From Papio anubis (Eukaryota; Chordata; Mammalia; Primates; Cercopithecidae): a stretch of 64,000 nucleotides of DNA. The stretch is taken from positions 11,367,156 to 11,431,155 of the forward strand of contig NC_044990.1 in the NCBI RefSeq assembly GCF_008728515.1. The letters are read 5' to 3'. Positions within the stretch are counted from its first letter, which is position 1. Every line of letters begins with the position of its first letter. Shown piece after piece: positions 50,372-59,240 of this stretch. The notes beneath the pieces are model-generated. The model was given only the letters and a program-made list of their open reading frames with translations. It was not told where the DNA came from and ran no database searches. Position numbers and translations under genes: made by a program.

Positions 50372-53300
50372 GAGACAGAGTCCCGCTCTATTGCCCAGGG
50401 TGGAGTGTGGTGGCATGATCTTGGCTCACTGCAACCTCCACCTCCAGAGTTCAAGCATTTCTCCTGCCTCAGCCTCCCGAGTAGCCAGGACCACAGGCGC
50501 ATGGGCCTGGCTAATTTTTGTCTTTTTAGTAGAGACGGGGTTTTGCCATGTTGGCCAGGCTGGTCTTGAACTCCTGACCTCAGGTGATCCTCCCACCTCA
50601 GCCTCCCAAAGTGTTGGGGTTATAGGCGTGAGCCACTGTGCCTGGCACGGGTGATTTTTAAGATGTTAATAATATCATTCTACATGACAATCATAGTTTT
50701 TGTATCTAAGAACTGGTTTAAATTATTTCTCAAAATAAGAGGTGGAGGAGTAATAAACCAATTTATATCATTAAAACAAGTAAACATTACATATGAACAA
50801 ATCTCAATGAAGAACATTTTCTTAAATATATAAATCGTAACTACAGTAAATAAGTTTAGCTTGAAAATACTTTTCCTCCCAGGCAGCATAGACTGTTCAC
50901 GCATCTTTTTCAAATTCCCTGAATTACTTCAAACCATGAAGCTTTATTTTATGGACTTAAAAACACACCCATATGAATCTAGGAATATCTCAATGTCATA
51001 CCAAGCCTCTAAAGCAAAAATAATTATTTAAGAACATTCATATTTTCAAAATTCTTAGACTCTATCAGAACTCTCAAGTCAGGTACTAAAATGGATTTAT
51101 AGAATATCAAAATTTAGAGATTTGAGTAAGTCAAATATCTAATTTTAAAAAATCAAATCTGGGCTCAGTGGCCACTTGATTTCTTTTTTTTTTTTTTTTT
51201 CAAAACAATAGCTATCTTTTTGAGAATCTATTATATGTCAAACACTTTACATAAACCTATGACCTCAATTAATCCTCATAAAAGCCTGCCAACTCATAAA
51301 AGCCTGCCAATTTGATAATAAACCAATTCAGGAGAAGAAATAATTTTGGCAAGTTAGATGGTACTGGGAGAGCTAAGATAAGGCATCTCCTTGACCCCAA
51401 AACCAATGGCCTCCAACGATCCCTGCCTCCTGGTGCTCACAACCTTGTATCCTCTTATCCTGCAGTAGGCTTAGATTTAGTCCCCAGCTTCTAAGGAATA
51501 GAATATGATACAGGTGATGGGATGTCACTTTGGAGATTACTTAAAAAAAAAAAAAAACAGTAGCTTCTGTCTTAAGACTTGAGCTTGTATGCTTTCTCTC
51601 TCTCTGAAATAAATCAGCTGTCTTGTGAATGGAGAGAGGCCAAGCAGCAAAGAAATGAGAGAAGCCTCCAGGCTCCAGCCAGCAAGGAACTGAAGTCTTC
51701 AATCCAACATAGCTCACAAGGAACTCAGTTCTGTCAACAATCTTGAGAGAGCTCTTAGAACCAGATCCTTCCCAAATCAAGCCTTCAGACCAGAACACAG
51801 TCCTAGCTAACATCTTGGTCACAGCATTCTTAGAGACACTGAACCTAAGGCACCCAGGTAACTATAGCCAGAGTCCAGACCTACAGAAACTATGAGGCAG
51901 TATGTTTGTTGTTTTAAACAACTAAGTTTTAGGGTAATCTGTTATACAGCCTTGAATAACTAATGTACTCTATACTTACAATTTCTCATTTAAGAAACAA
52001 GTGAACCAAGAGAACCTATTCCCAAAACAAGGCCTAAAAGAGAGTCCATTTTCATGGTTTGTTTTTTAAATTTCTAAGATCTGCATATTATTTTAATACT
52101 TTCAGTGCATTTACAAGTGATTTTCAAAAAAAAAATACAAAATCTGAGTAAAACTGACACATCATGAACACTTTTCCCCTTATTTACTGAGTGCCTTTAT
52201 ACACTTTCTGAGACTTTACTGGGGTACTCTAAACACTCCCTGAATTAAGAATAAAGGGACCTACACTAAGAAAGGTTAAGTCTTTCCTCTGGAATTAAGG
52301 AGACTTGCTTCCTCCAAAAGGAGGGAGGAAAAAAAGGCTTTTCCCATCTCTCCCTAAACTATGGTAAATATATTAGTTTCTGTAACTTCTATAACACCAC
52401 AAACTTAAAAACAGGAATTTATCTTACATTTCTGAAGGTCGGTAGTCCAAAATCAGTTTCACTGAGCTAAAAACAAAGTGTGTGCAGACCTGTGTTCCTT
52501 CTGGAGGCTCTACGGAATTTGTTTCCTTGCCTTTTCCAGCTTCTAAAGGTTAGCTGCACACCTGGGCTTATGGGATGTTCCACCATCTTCAAAGCCAGCA
52601 GTGTAGCATCTTCTCTCTTGACCTTTGCTTTGGTTTTACCCTTTCTCTGACTAATTACTCCTGCCTCTCTCTTATTAAGAACCTTTGTTATTACATTGGG
52701 CCAATCCAGATAATCCAGGACAGCCTCCCCATTGCAAGATCCTTAACTTAATCAAATTTGCAAAATCCAATTTACCATGTAAGGCAACATATGCACAGCT
52801 TTTAGGGAATTAAAGCATGGATATCTTTGGAGGGGGACATTATTCACCCTCCCATTGCAAATATCCACAATAATCTGTAAAACAGATGACAACAAAAAAC
52901 TAATTTCTTAAATTCCCTCACTTTTTATTTCTTAGGGGGTAAGAAAGATCCCAGCGTTTACCCATTCTCTATTTTCTTCCAGTTTCCTTATTGGTTTTGT
53001 TTTTACTCTTAGTCCTTTATCCATCTAGAAGTTATTTTTGTGAATGCTTTAAGACAGGGGCTTTAAATATTTTTCCAGACTGACAATCAAATATCCTATT
53101 ACCATTTATTGAATATTTTGCCCTACTAATATAAAATGTCATTTCATCAAATATCAAATTCTCTTATATGTAGGTATGTTTCTGGATTCTCTTTTCCTTT
53201 TTTTTTTTTTTTTAAATAGAGACAGGGTCTATGTTGCCCAAACTGATCTCAAACTTCTGCCTCAAGTGATGCTCCCCACCTCAGCCTCCCAAAGTGTTGG

Positions 53301-56300
53301 GATTACAGGTGTAAGCCACCACACCTAATCTGTTTCTGGGTTCTCTAATTTTATCTACTTGTTATTTTGCTAATTATTGCAAAGTTTTGATTATAGTAGT
53401 TTCTAAGTATATTTTGATAGCTGGTGGGATAAGTCTCATTTTTTTTCAAACTGTCCTTGTTATAGTTACATACCAAACAAACTTTATTGGCTTCTCAAAT
53501 TCATACAAAAACTCCTTTGGGATTTTGGTTAAAGTTTCACTGAATTTATAAATCAATTAGGAAAAAAAGTGACATCTTTATTGGGCTATCCTACCCATAA
53601 ACACCCTATGGGCTAAGGCTATGGCCAAGGCTATTATGGCCTACTGTCTCTCTCAGAATCATCATCAGACATCTTGAATACTTACCATGTTAGAGACATG
53701 CTGATTGAGATGTGGGCAAGGACTAAATTAAATAAGAAGAGGACTTGAACATTACCTCCAAAGAATCTGAATTTTATCCAACAGCCTACACTCATTACCA
53801 CATACCAAATGTAAACATTACTAATTTTTTTTTCTTGTTTTTGAGACAGGGTCTCAATCTGTCACCCAGGCTAGATTGCAATGGCGCGATCATGGCTCAC
53901 TGTAGCCTCTGGGGCTCAGCCTTCCAAGTAGCTGGGATACCCAGGTTATCCAGGCTGGTCTTGAATTCCTGGGCTCAAGGAATCTGCCTGCCTTGGCCTC
54001 CCAAAGTGCTGGGATTTCAGGTGTGAGCCATCGCGCCCAGCCGGTCTTTTAATTTGGTCCTCCAAATCAGCTCAATTCTGATCTATCAATTTTCACTCTA
54101 TTATTTTGTCAAAGCTTGTTTTGAATGTGAACTCCTACATGAAGCCATTCCTCACCAAAGAGTATGTGACTTTACATCTAATTCCAAATAACCAAAACCA
54201 CTTCACTCAAAAAGTGTTGACCTAAAGAGTTACAGACCAGGCTCCTTGAAGTCAGGAGTCATGTATAAGACGACATATCCATTAAGCATTAAAGTGAAGG
54301 CAAGGGAAAAAACATACTATCATTTTATTCCTAGTTTGATCTCTTGCTAGCTTTTGTAACTTCTAAATCACTTAACCTCAACTTCTTTTAGCCTCTGCTC
54401 CTTCTATAAAATGAAAAAACAACCCATCTCACAAGATTTTAATGTATGGAAACACTGTAAATTGTGAATCACAATACAAATAGTACTTGTTGGTGCTACA
54501 TATAACTTCCATTCTTATATGTCTATTCTTCAAATAAGTATACATATTATATCTAATCACCTCTATCATCTCCCACTACAATGTCTCCTTTAAATTCTAT
54601 TGAATTTCCACTACTTTATTCACCTTTAGTTTCAACATACTCCAATATGTTGTCTCAAGTCTAACTTTTCTTCCTTAGGTTTCTTCTATACCTCCTCTTA
54701 GTCAAGTGGTCCCAACTAGCGGACTCTTTTATCCAATTTCCAAATTTCAATTATTTATTTTCTCTGATAGTATATCCTAAATCTAGAAGACTGCCCATGT
54801 TTGTGAGACCTCACTCCTAACTTCTATTATTATAGAGGTGAAATTTTATCTTCTCTACAAAATCCTCACTAGCATAAAAGGAATCAAAATACAAAGACCA
54901 AAATTTAACTTTGGAATGAACTAATTCATTCACCGTTTATAATCACCGCTTATAATCTAGCTTGAAATATCACAAATTAAATCTTTAGTCTTTTCTCTGA
55001 AAAAAAAGTTTAGTTAGGTTGTTTAGATTGTCTTGTTAGTAAATATAAAACATTTGCAAAATGGTTTCTTGGACTTCTCCATCCTCACCCAAAGATACCA
55101 GAAAATTTTCTTTTTCCCCTTGTCTGGCACAAATCTTGAATCATCTTATATAAACTGCAGAAAATTTGTACTGCTTACTTTACACGATTTTTTCACAATT
55201 GCATAAATATATTCAAGTGCGTCAATAGTTTTAAAATGTAAACAAAAAAAAAAGGAATTTGAAATATCTTGTAATACAATAAACCATCACCAGTTCTAAT
55301 ACCAATTCAGATACTGCTCACTTCAAACTCCTGAATTTTAAGAAATCAAAACAGAGTTCCTTCCGCCAATCAGTGGTATGAACATGGCACAGTGCTCAAC
55401 ACATTCAAAATTCCTTTCCTTGGGTTGTCTCATTTGATTCCCAAAATAATTTCAGAAAAATTAAGTATCATTTATTCCATTAACAGAGTAAAACTTGCCC
55501 AAGGTGAAAAAGTGAAATAACTGAGTCAATACCCAAATTTTCTCTTTCTTTTCTCACCTCCAGCTGAACTTGAAAAACCCAAATTTTCTAACACTGAGTC
55601 CAACTTTTCTTGAACAGCTGACTCAAAAGGGCAGGCCAGGACAGTCCTCAAGTAGCATTGGCTTTCATCACTGTCATAATTATACAAAGTGTTATCTATT
55701 TTTAAAGCCCTTAGCAGAATCTAAATATAAACATATATGCCAATTCTCCTTTCTTCTATCAGAAAAGATTTTTAAATAGTTACACTGTCAGATGCTATTC
55801 TCAAATATAGCAAATTAAAGATTTTCTTCTACTAGAAACATGAAAGCATTTGTCACTGATTACAAATATCATTTATAGTTTTAACATTTTTATTTTATTT
55901 TTTAGAGACAGGCTCTTACTATGTTGCCCAGGCTGGTCTCAAACTTCTGAGCTCAAGTGACCAGCCCACCTTGGCCTCACAAGTGTTGGGATTACATGCA
56001 TGAGTCACTGCAGCCGGCGACAAGTATCATTTATAATTTTTAAATAATGAATTACCAAGTATTCAGTTGGTATCCTCTACTCACCGAGACAATGTTGTTT
56101 TCCCAGAACCAGGCAGACCTCTTAAAAGAATAAGTAACTTCTGCAATTTATTTAACTTTTCCTCTTGAAACTGCTGGTTCACAAACCTGTCTGTTCCATT
56201 ATGCTTGTCCATGCCAGGATCTTTCCAGTATCTTTCTCTGACTTCACAGAAACCATTACTCACATACTCATCTTGCATACTGCAGCCATTTCCAGAGGGA

Positions 56301-57343
56301 TGAACACTACTCCTATTCTCACTACAGTCAGTATATTCATTGCTCTGATCAAAAGTCATACAATTCCAGTTAACATGACAATTATTTACATAATATCCAT
56401 TTTGTATCTCAGAGTCATCTTGCGCTTGGAAAATATTTGATGGTAGATTTCGTGGAGCACTGAATCTTTGAATATTTAAATGATAGTTCAAACTGGGAAG
56501 AGGGGGACCATGGGGCACTATAAAAGGATGCACTGCCTGCCATTCAGGCCTGAAAGAAGTAAATGAAGTGTCACAAAATGTAGGTATTATTTGTCCATTA
56601 CAGGGATATTTGCCTGTCTCATTCCCCAAATTCTGTTGATAATCACAATGTGATGGAAAAACATTATTACTAAGATCTTTCTTTTCTTCGTCAGGTTTTA
56701 AGAGACCATTATTATGGCCTTGATAAAATGGAATCAACTGTTCCTGAGAAGGTTCAGATTCTTTACAATTGTTCTCAAAATCATCTTTTTCCTTTTCAAG
56801 CTCTTCAATTTCTTTGTAAAACTGGAATAATTCATTGTCTATCTCTGATTTTTCAGAGTTAAATTTCTGTTTCTCTTTTTGTCCTCCTCTGCCATTTATA
56901 CCATTTAGAGCGTCTGCCTCATTCCTCCCTTCATTACGTTTCTTTTTCTCAGGGGGTTTGTAAATGGGTCCTATAAATGCTTTACTTGTGCTATATATCT
57001 CATCGTCTGTGGATACTAATGGAGGACGTACTTCCTGTAAAACCTGTGAATCAATGGATTCAATAACATCTGGTCGATTACCAGGCATCTCATCATGTAA
57101 AGGTCTATGTAAATCTGTAGTTTCAGTTTTGTTCTCCTGCAAATAACTTTGTCCTCTGACATCAATGACGGTCACAGGGACCCAATCATTTCCAGTTTTC
57201 TCTTGGATTCTGTGAAAATCGGCATTACTATGATTGTGAAAAACATATGTCTCTGTAGTTGACTTCAATTTTTTACAGCGTGGTTCACTCGTTACTTCTT
57301 CTCTAGGTCCCAAGAATTTACCTTCAATTTCACCATAAGACAT
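37843..57343 (-). CDS. N4BP2L2: N4BP2L2, NEDD4-binding protein 2-like 2, complete spliced CDS (5 coding exons, 583 aa)
   Basis: Joining 57343-56085, 48190-48066, 42285-42197, 41498-41422 and 38044-37843 on the minus strand gives 1752 nt, or 583 codons plus TAA. All junctions are GT-AG and phases match. The product matches N4BP2L2 (PFAAP5), whose usual isoform I recall as also 583 residues. Seen: a polar N-terminus; a basic patch near residues 129-140; a charged, probably coiled-coil helix at about 166-195; Walker A GLPGSGKT at 409-416; STDDYF at 433-438; Walker B-like VIIDNTN at 473-479; a proline-rich tail (RPPPPQ at 557-562). The P-loop part resembles the 5'-polynucleotide kinase domain of N4BP2, but no Smr nuclease domain is present. 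Known: the human protein was reported to link GFI1 and neutrophil elastase in transcriptional repression. Catalytic activity is not established by sequence alone. Longer human isoforms may use exons further left that I cannot identify. Confidence 0.96.
38515..38960 (+). mobile_element. Old L1 (L1M-type) 3' UTR
   Basis: Matches the old L1 3' UTR pattern GAGTGAAATAAATTAGACACA, ATATGATTCCAT, AATGGTTACCTTTAG, then CTTCTGAGGTGCTGGTAATG. Includes an (AT)n run at 38577-38604. Confidence 0.75.
39227..39846 (+). mobile_element. Alu SINE interrupted by another Alu
   Basis: The host Alu runs 39227-39480 and resumes at 39783 (TGCACTCCAGCCTGGGTG) to its A-tail. The break lies in the right monomer. Confidence 0.94.
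39482..39772 (+). mobile_element. Alu nested in Alu, TSD ATCACTAC
   Basis: GCCGGGTGCAGTGG to AAAAATAAAAACAG. The host sequence ATCACTAC is repeated at both ends. Confidence 0.95.
40320..40430 (+). mobile_element. Old L1 3' tip
   Basis: ACACTGAATTGTATGCAATT then GGTGAATTGTAAGGGTATG and CACAATAAAGTTGTTACC match an L1M 3' end. Confidence 0.8.
40459..40735 (+). mobile_element. AluY with 5' internal deletion, preceded by poly(A)
   Basis: About 28 A precede GGCCAGGCACGGTGGCTCAC, which jumps straight to GAGGTCAGG; the usual roughly 50 bases between are missing. Confidence 0.92.
41422..41498 (-). CDS. N4BP2L2: N4BP2L2 coding exon 4 (residues 492-517)
   Basis: This 77-bp exon lies between acceptor TTTGTGTAG and donor GAAAA|GTAAGA. 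It encodes AIGKGYRVEFHEPETWWKF then DPEELEK, with Lys517 split after two bases. The EFHEPETWW strand fits the beta-strand after Walker B in the N4BP2 kinase family. Confidence 0.96.
41499..42196 (-). other. N4BP2L2 intron between coding exons 3 and 4
   Basis: 698-bp intron, nearly half of it one Alu. Confidence 0.93.
41707..42009 (+). mobile_element. Alu SINE with TSD
   Basis: Flanked by TAACAAGATGA on both sides; only about 190 bp from coding exon 3. Confidence 0.95.
42197..42285 (-). CDS. N4BP2L2: N4BP2L2 coding exon 3 (residues 462-491)
   Basis: This 89-bp exon lies between acceptor TTTATTTCAG and donor GTG|GTAAAT. It completes Ala462 and encodes AKQAIDQGRSPVIIDNTN and then IQAWEMKPYVEV. 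VIIDNTN is the Walker B-like strand of the kinase fold, where the acidic residue would help position Mg2+. Confidence 0.96.
43121..43413 (+). mobile_element. Alu SINE with 17-bp TSD
   Basis: AGAATCACTGTCACAAG on both sides; well conserved. Confidence 0.96.
43521..43834 (+). mobile_element. Alu SINE
   Basis: AAGGCCAGGTGCAGTGG to an A/AAAG tail. Confidence 0.95.
43835..44138 (+). mobile_element. Alu SINE
   Basis: GGCCGGGCATGGTGG to poly(A), inserted in the tail of the previous Alu. Confidence 0.95.
44150..44402 (+). mobile_element. L1 3' UTR
   Basis: CATATGTTCTCACTCACAAG, GGGTGATGAATGCACCAAAA and TCATGTAACCAAACACCTCC mark a primate L1 3' end. Confidence 0.9.
44629..44646. repeat. 18-bp perfect palindrome
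   Basis: CTTGGTGCTAGCACCAAG; an extra GTGCTAGC lies just to the left. Confidence 0.95.
45190..45482 (-). mobile_element. Alu SINE
   Basis: Reverse Alu, TTTTTTGAGACAGAATC to CACACCTAGCT. Confidence 0.94.
45852..46086 (+). mobile_element. Old Alu with deletion and TSD
   Basis: Flanked by AAACACCCTCA and AAACATCCTCA. Much of the left monomer is missing, and a short CAGCTACTTGCCTGTAG duplication is present. Confidence 0.88.
46434..46461 (+). repeat. Isolated poly(A) run (28 A)
   Basis: Long homopolymer not attached to an Alu or recognised L1. Confidence 0.9.
47078..47281 (+). mobile_element. MER5A hAT-Charlie DNA transposon
   Basis: AGAATCATCTGGAGAACTTTC, AGGCCCCACCCCAGAT and GCCCAGGTTAAGAATCCCT match MER5A, including its inverted ends. 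A T-run sits inside. Confidence 0.85.
47341..47642 (-). mobile_element. Alu SINE with TSD
   Basis: Flanked by TTAAGTAGATTTCTT and TTAAGTAGGTTTCTT. Confidence 0.95.
47880..48045 (-). mobile_element. MIR SINE next to coding exon 2
   Basis: Reverse MIR core: CATTTTATCTAAATTCTC, then ATAATTATCACCTCTAACAGATGAAG and GTCTTTTGACTCTGAGCCAA. It ends about 20 bp from the exon donor. Confidence 0.75.
48066..48190 (-). CDS. N4BP2L2: N4BP2L2 coding exon 2 (residues 420-462)
   Basis: This 125-bp exon is preceded by TTTGTTAACAG and ends CAGAG|GTTTGT. It completes Arg420 and encodes ILLGQNRDGIVFSTDDYF and a His/Tyr-rich stretch to DWNQNR. The STDDYF segment follows the P-loop in the N4BP2-type kinase domain. 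The donor departs from the GTRAG consensus (GTTTGT), so retention or alternative use is possible. Read-through would add GLFWAKF and further residues before a stop. Confidence 0.96.
48417..48707 (-). mobile_element. Alu SINE with TSD
   Basis: Flanked by TAACAAAACT and TAACAAAAACT. Confidence 0.94.
49515..49832 (+). mobile_element. Tigger-type non-autonomous DNA transposon
   Basis: CAGTTCTCCCTCAATATCCA at the left and AAAATGGAGGGCCAGTGGTA at the right form decayed inverted ends next to TA. The inside has AATACTATGTAAATAGTTAT and GTCTGTACATT. Confidence 0.78.
49885..49961. mobile_element. MADE1 mariner MITE, near-palindromic
   Basis: GGTTGGTGCGAAAGTAATCG and the reverse arm CGATTACTTTTGCAC are the MADE1 termini. 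The two halves pair over about 23 bp. In human, MADE1 copies are the source of the miR-548 family. Confidence 0.9.
50293..50645 (-). mobile_element. Alu SINE with very long T/G tract
   Basis: Reverse Alu from GGAGACAGAGTCCCG to CTGTGCCTGGCA. Its tail side is a roughly 80-base tract of T-runs with CC interruptions and a G7 block (50334-50340), then 30 T. Confidence 0.93.
51275..51310. repeat. 18-bp perfect tandem duplication
   Basis: CTCATAAAAGCCTGCCAA twice in a row; the first copy lies at the end of a MIR/L2-like fragment (51230-51292). Confidence 0.93.
51370..51966 (+). mobile_element. MLT1-like MaLR LTR
   Basis: The order AATAGAATATGATACAGGTG, GCCAAGCAGCAAAG, CAAATCAAGCCTTCAGAC, TTGTTGTTTTAAACAACTAAG and AATAACTAATGTA fits a forward MaLR LTR. 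Confidence 0.75.
52370..52860 (-). mobile_element. MLT1 MaLR LTR
   Basis: Reverse MLT1: TTAGTTTCTGTAAC, ACAGGAATTTATCTTACATT, CCAGATAATCCAGGACAGCC, AAGATCCTTAACTTAATCAA, ending near TTCACCCTCCCATTGCA. About 490 bp, so close to full length. Confidence 0.85.
52920..53615 (-). mobile_element. Old L1 ORF2 3' part, split by an Alu monomer
   Basis: Reverse L1 features: CTAGAAGTTATTTTTGTGAA, ACCATTTATTGAATATTTTG, AAAGTTTTGATTATAGTAG. Interrupted at 53193-53329. Confidence 0.75.
53193..53329 (-). mobile_element. Alu left monomer (FLAM-like)
   Basis: T-run, AGAGACAGGGTCTATGTTGCCC to AAGCCACCACACCTAATC; one monomer only. Confidence 0.88.
53826..54042 (-). mobile_element. Alu with internal deletion
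   Basis: Reverse Alu, TTTTTGAGACAGGGTCTC to CATCGCGCCCAGCC, about 85 bases short in the middle. Confidence 0.92.
54335..54500 (+). mobile_element. MIR SINE
   Basis: TGTAACTTCTAAATCACTTAACC, then CTATAAAATGAAAAAACAACCC is the decayed MIR core. Confidence 0.65.
55425..55560 (-). mobile_element. Weak MIR fragment
   Basis: CTCATTTGATTCCCAAAATAA then AAAACTTGCCCAAGGTG resembles reverse MIR. Confidence 0.5.
55888..56019 (-). mobile_element. Alu left monomer (FLAM-like) with TSD
   Basis: AGAGACAGGCTCTTACTATG to CACTGCAGCCGGC. Similar 19-23 bp flanks around ACAAATATCATTTATAG. It lies 65 bp from the donor of coding exon 1. Confidence 0.88.
56085..57343 (-). CDS. N4BP2L2: N4BP2L2 coding exon 1 (residues 1-420, start codon and Walker A)
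   Basis: This 1259-bp exon holds 72 % of the coding sequence. The acceptor AG is at 57345-57344 after a T-rich tract, so the ATG is the first three bases of the exon. I chose this start because the upstream in-frame Met (MYDLFISQ) lies in intron. The donor is CG|GTGAGT, with GT at 56084-56083, splitting Arg420 after two bases. The exon encodes the polar N-terminal region (cysteines and asparagines common, few hydrophobic blocks), the acidic/lysine-rich helix around 166-195, and the P-loop LLRGLPGSGKTTLS at its very end. Confidence 0.97.
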
Positions 57344-58082
57344 CTGAGAAATAAATAAATCATACAATTACTAGCTAATATATTAAAAACTTAAATAAAA
57401 ATTTCTTCAAAAACAAGAAATTAGACATTTAAATTTGTGATATATTTAATGGTAACAATTTCCCAAAATACCAGAATCAATTTTATAACCACTTACTATT
57501 TAAGTACAGTCATAACAGGGTGGTTTATGGGAGGGATCTCATTGAATATCCTTTAAAAAATATATACAGATAGACAGATCTCAACTTTAAACGATCCATT
57601 TCTGAATTTGGAGGACCTAAAAGATTTAAGTACGTCTGAAAAGTTGAGTCAGTAATATATACTTTTATGATATAGACACACAATTGTGTATTTAAAAGGA
57701 GAGTGAAACTGCCAACACCAAATTAACACATACTCAAACTGGCTGACACACTGCATCCTAAGCATTTCCTTACTTAAAATCACTGTGTTTTGGAGAGTAA
57801 ATAGCTCCAATTCCCTCCCAAACCTCAGACAACCAATCTCCTTAGCATCCAAATGTTAGATTAACTGAAATGCCAGTCTGTGGAGGCCCTTTACTGTGAG
57901 TAGTTAGTGTAAAAGAGGTTCCCAAATGGGTGTAGTGCGTTAATTTAAAAGGAAGGAAGAGATAAGTTGCAATGACGATAACGGAAATTCGTTTAATAAA
58001 GAAATCTGGCAACTCCCAAAGTTCAAAGCGTTCATCTTTTCCGAATAGTCTATCATGAAGACAAAATTTGCTTCCCTTTAGA

Positions 58083-58412
58083 CCTGGCAGAGTGGCTCAA
58101 GCCTGTAATGCCAGCACTTGGGAGGCTGAGGCGGGCGGATTGCTGCTTAGGAGGTCGAGACCAGTCTGGCAACACGGCCTAACTCCGTCTCTTAACAAAA
58201 ATACAATAAATTAGCTGGGCATGGGGGCGCGCACCTGTGGTCCCACCTACTCGGGAGGCTGAGGTGGGAGGACCGCTGGAGCCCGGGGCGGCGGCGGGGG
58301 GGGGAGGGGGGGGGGGGGGGGGGGGGGGAGGTCGTGGTAAGCCGAGATGGCTCCACTGCACTCCGGCCTGGCAACAGAGCGAGACCCCCTCTCGGGGGAA
58401 AAGAAAAAAATT
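58083..58412 (+). mobile_element. Alu with poly-G expansion
   Basis: CTGGCAGAGTGGCTCAAGCC to GACCCCCTCTCGGGGG. The GGAGGTCGAGGCT region of the right monomer is replaced by a G-rich tract (58284-58328). Confidence 0.92.
58284..58328 (+). repeat. Poly-G tract (G9, A, G23 after GGC repeats)
   Basis: GGGGCGGCGGC, then nine G, one A and 23 G to 58328. Confidence 0.9.
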
Positions 58413-58926
58413 GAAACACCTTAGGGACCTAAAAGTACAGCCCAGAGGCCTATTCCACCCAATTCTTCATTGTGCCACTCTCTGATGTTCCTAACACGAG
58501 AGAAAAAGAAATGGACAAAAAGGCGAACTAGAGAATGATGGAAGTAGGCCACAGAGCTGGAGGAGGACAACTGCGGAGAACGCCAACAGGCCTCCTCTCG
58601 GTTTCTCATTTCCCCATTCGAAATGTGTCAGAAAAGTCCCGAAGAAGAGCAACCGGGTTGCGTTAACGGAGCGTGGCCTATACACTATCCGAGCTCCACG
58701 ACTCCAGACTTCCAGTGAGCGGCCCAGGCAGAAGTGCGTCACCCAGCTTTTTTGTGCCAATGGAGACATGCTCAGGTCCTGTCCAAGAATTCTGGAGGTC
58801 TCTGAGGCGCAAAAGTTCACACTGAGCTTGCTTCTACGTTTACAGCTAACCTAAAGGGTCAAGAAGTGAAAGCGAAAAACGCCACCACCACCCCACCCTC
58901 ACTTCTAAAACGGGGTGTCTACTCAC

Positions 58927-59110
58927 CTTACTCTACCCCTACGCATTGACCTTTACCTCCCAATAAAACCTTCTTCTTGTGAAGCCACGAACCTCTGTGA
59001 AGGTGAAAGAAAAGCGGAGACACAGCCCTAAAGCCCAGGTCTGGAAGAACTAAAACCCCAGCTCTCAGAATCGCGGAAACAAACGGCACCTCCGTACGCA
59101 AGATGGCGAC
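58927..59110 (-). other. N4BP2L2: N4BP2L2 non-coding first exon (5' UTR), approximate 5' end
   Basis: A consensus donor AAG|GTGAGT (GT at 58926-58925) lies about 1.6 kb upstream of the start-codon exon and just inside a CpG-rich block. A second donor, GGGAG|GTAAAG, would end the exon at 58957. The transcription start is inferred from the promoter motifs and is not precise. Minus-strand reading frames here run out of the exon and look like chance. Confidence 0.6.
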
Positions 59111-59240
59111 CACCTCTCGGTTACCCAGGCCAAAACTAGGCTTTTGCGTCAGGCATTGTGGGAATTGAAGTCTGACGTTCACACCGGCTCCGTAAACCTC
59201 ACGGCGCGGAGACTAGGTCTCCCAGAATCCATGGCGTGAT
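59085..59240. promoter_or_regulatory. CpG-rich promoter with YY1 and paired ZNF143-like motifs
   Basis: CpG density is clearly above the surrounding introns. CAAGATGGCG at 59099-59108 matches YY1. Positions 59153-59171 on the minus strand read ACTTCAATTCCCACAATGC, close to the ZNF143/SBS consensus. Positions 59212-59230 on the plus strand carry a weaker, opposed copy around CTCCCAGAATCC. There is no obvious TATA box. It probably drives N4BP2L2 leftwards. The opposed motifs allow a second, rightward transcript. Confidence 0.6.

Larger units (their letters stand above)
48191..56084 (-). other. N4BP2L2 intron between coding exons 1 and 2
   Basis: 7894-bp intron. Unassigned parts (48708-49514, 49962-50292, 50646-51370, 51967-52370, 54500-55420) show no exon-like frame with splice sites. 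Confidence 0.92.
57344..58926 (-). other. N4BP2L2 intron 1 (5' UTR intron)
   Basis: Follows from the inferred first exon; 1583 bp, containing one Alu. 57344-58082 has no recognised repeat. Confidence 0.6.

Noticed and set aside
50238..50654. 138-codon plus-strand reading frame
   Set aside because: It is a translation of a reverse Alu and its T-tract (poly-Phe start, then typical Alu antisense peptide). No splice or promoter support.
58237..58485. Glycine-rich (plus) and proline-rich (minus) frames
   Set aside because: Produced by the poly-G tract in an Alu.
58928..59182. 84-codon minus-strand frame in the first exon
   Set aside because: It runs exactly to the splice donor and has no resemblance to a known protein. 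At most an upstream ORF; it does not continue in frame through a proven junction.
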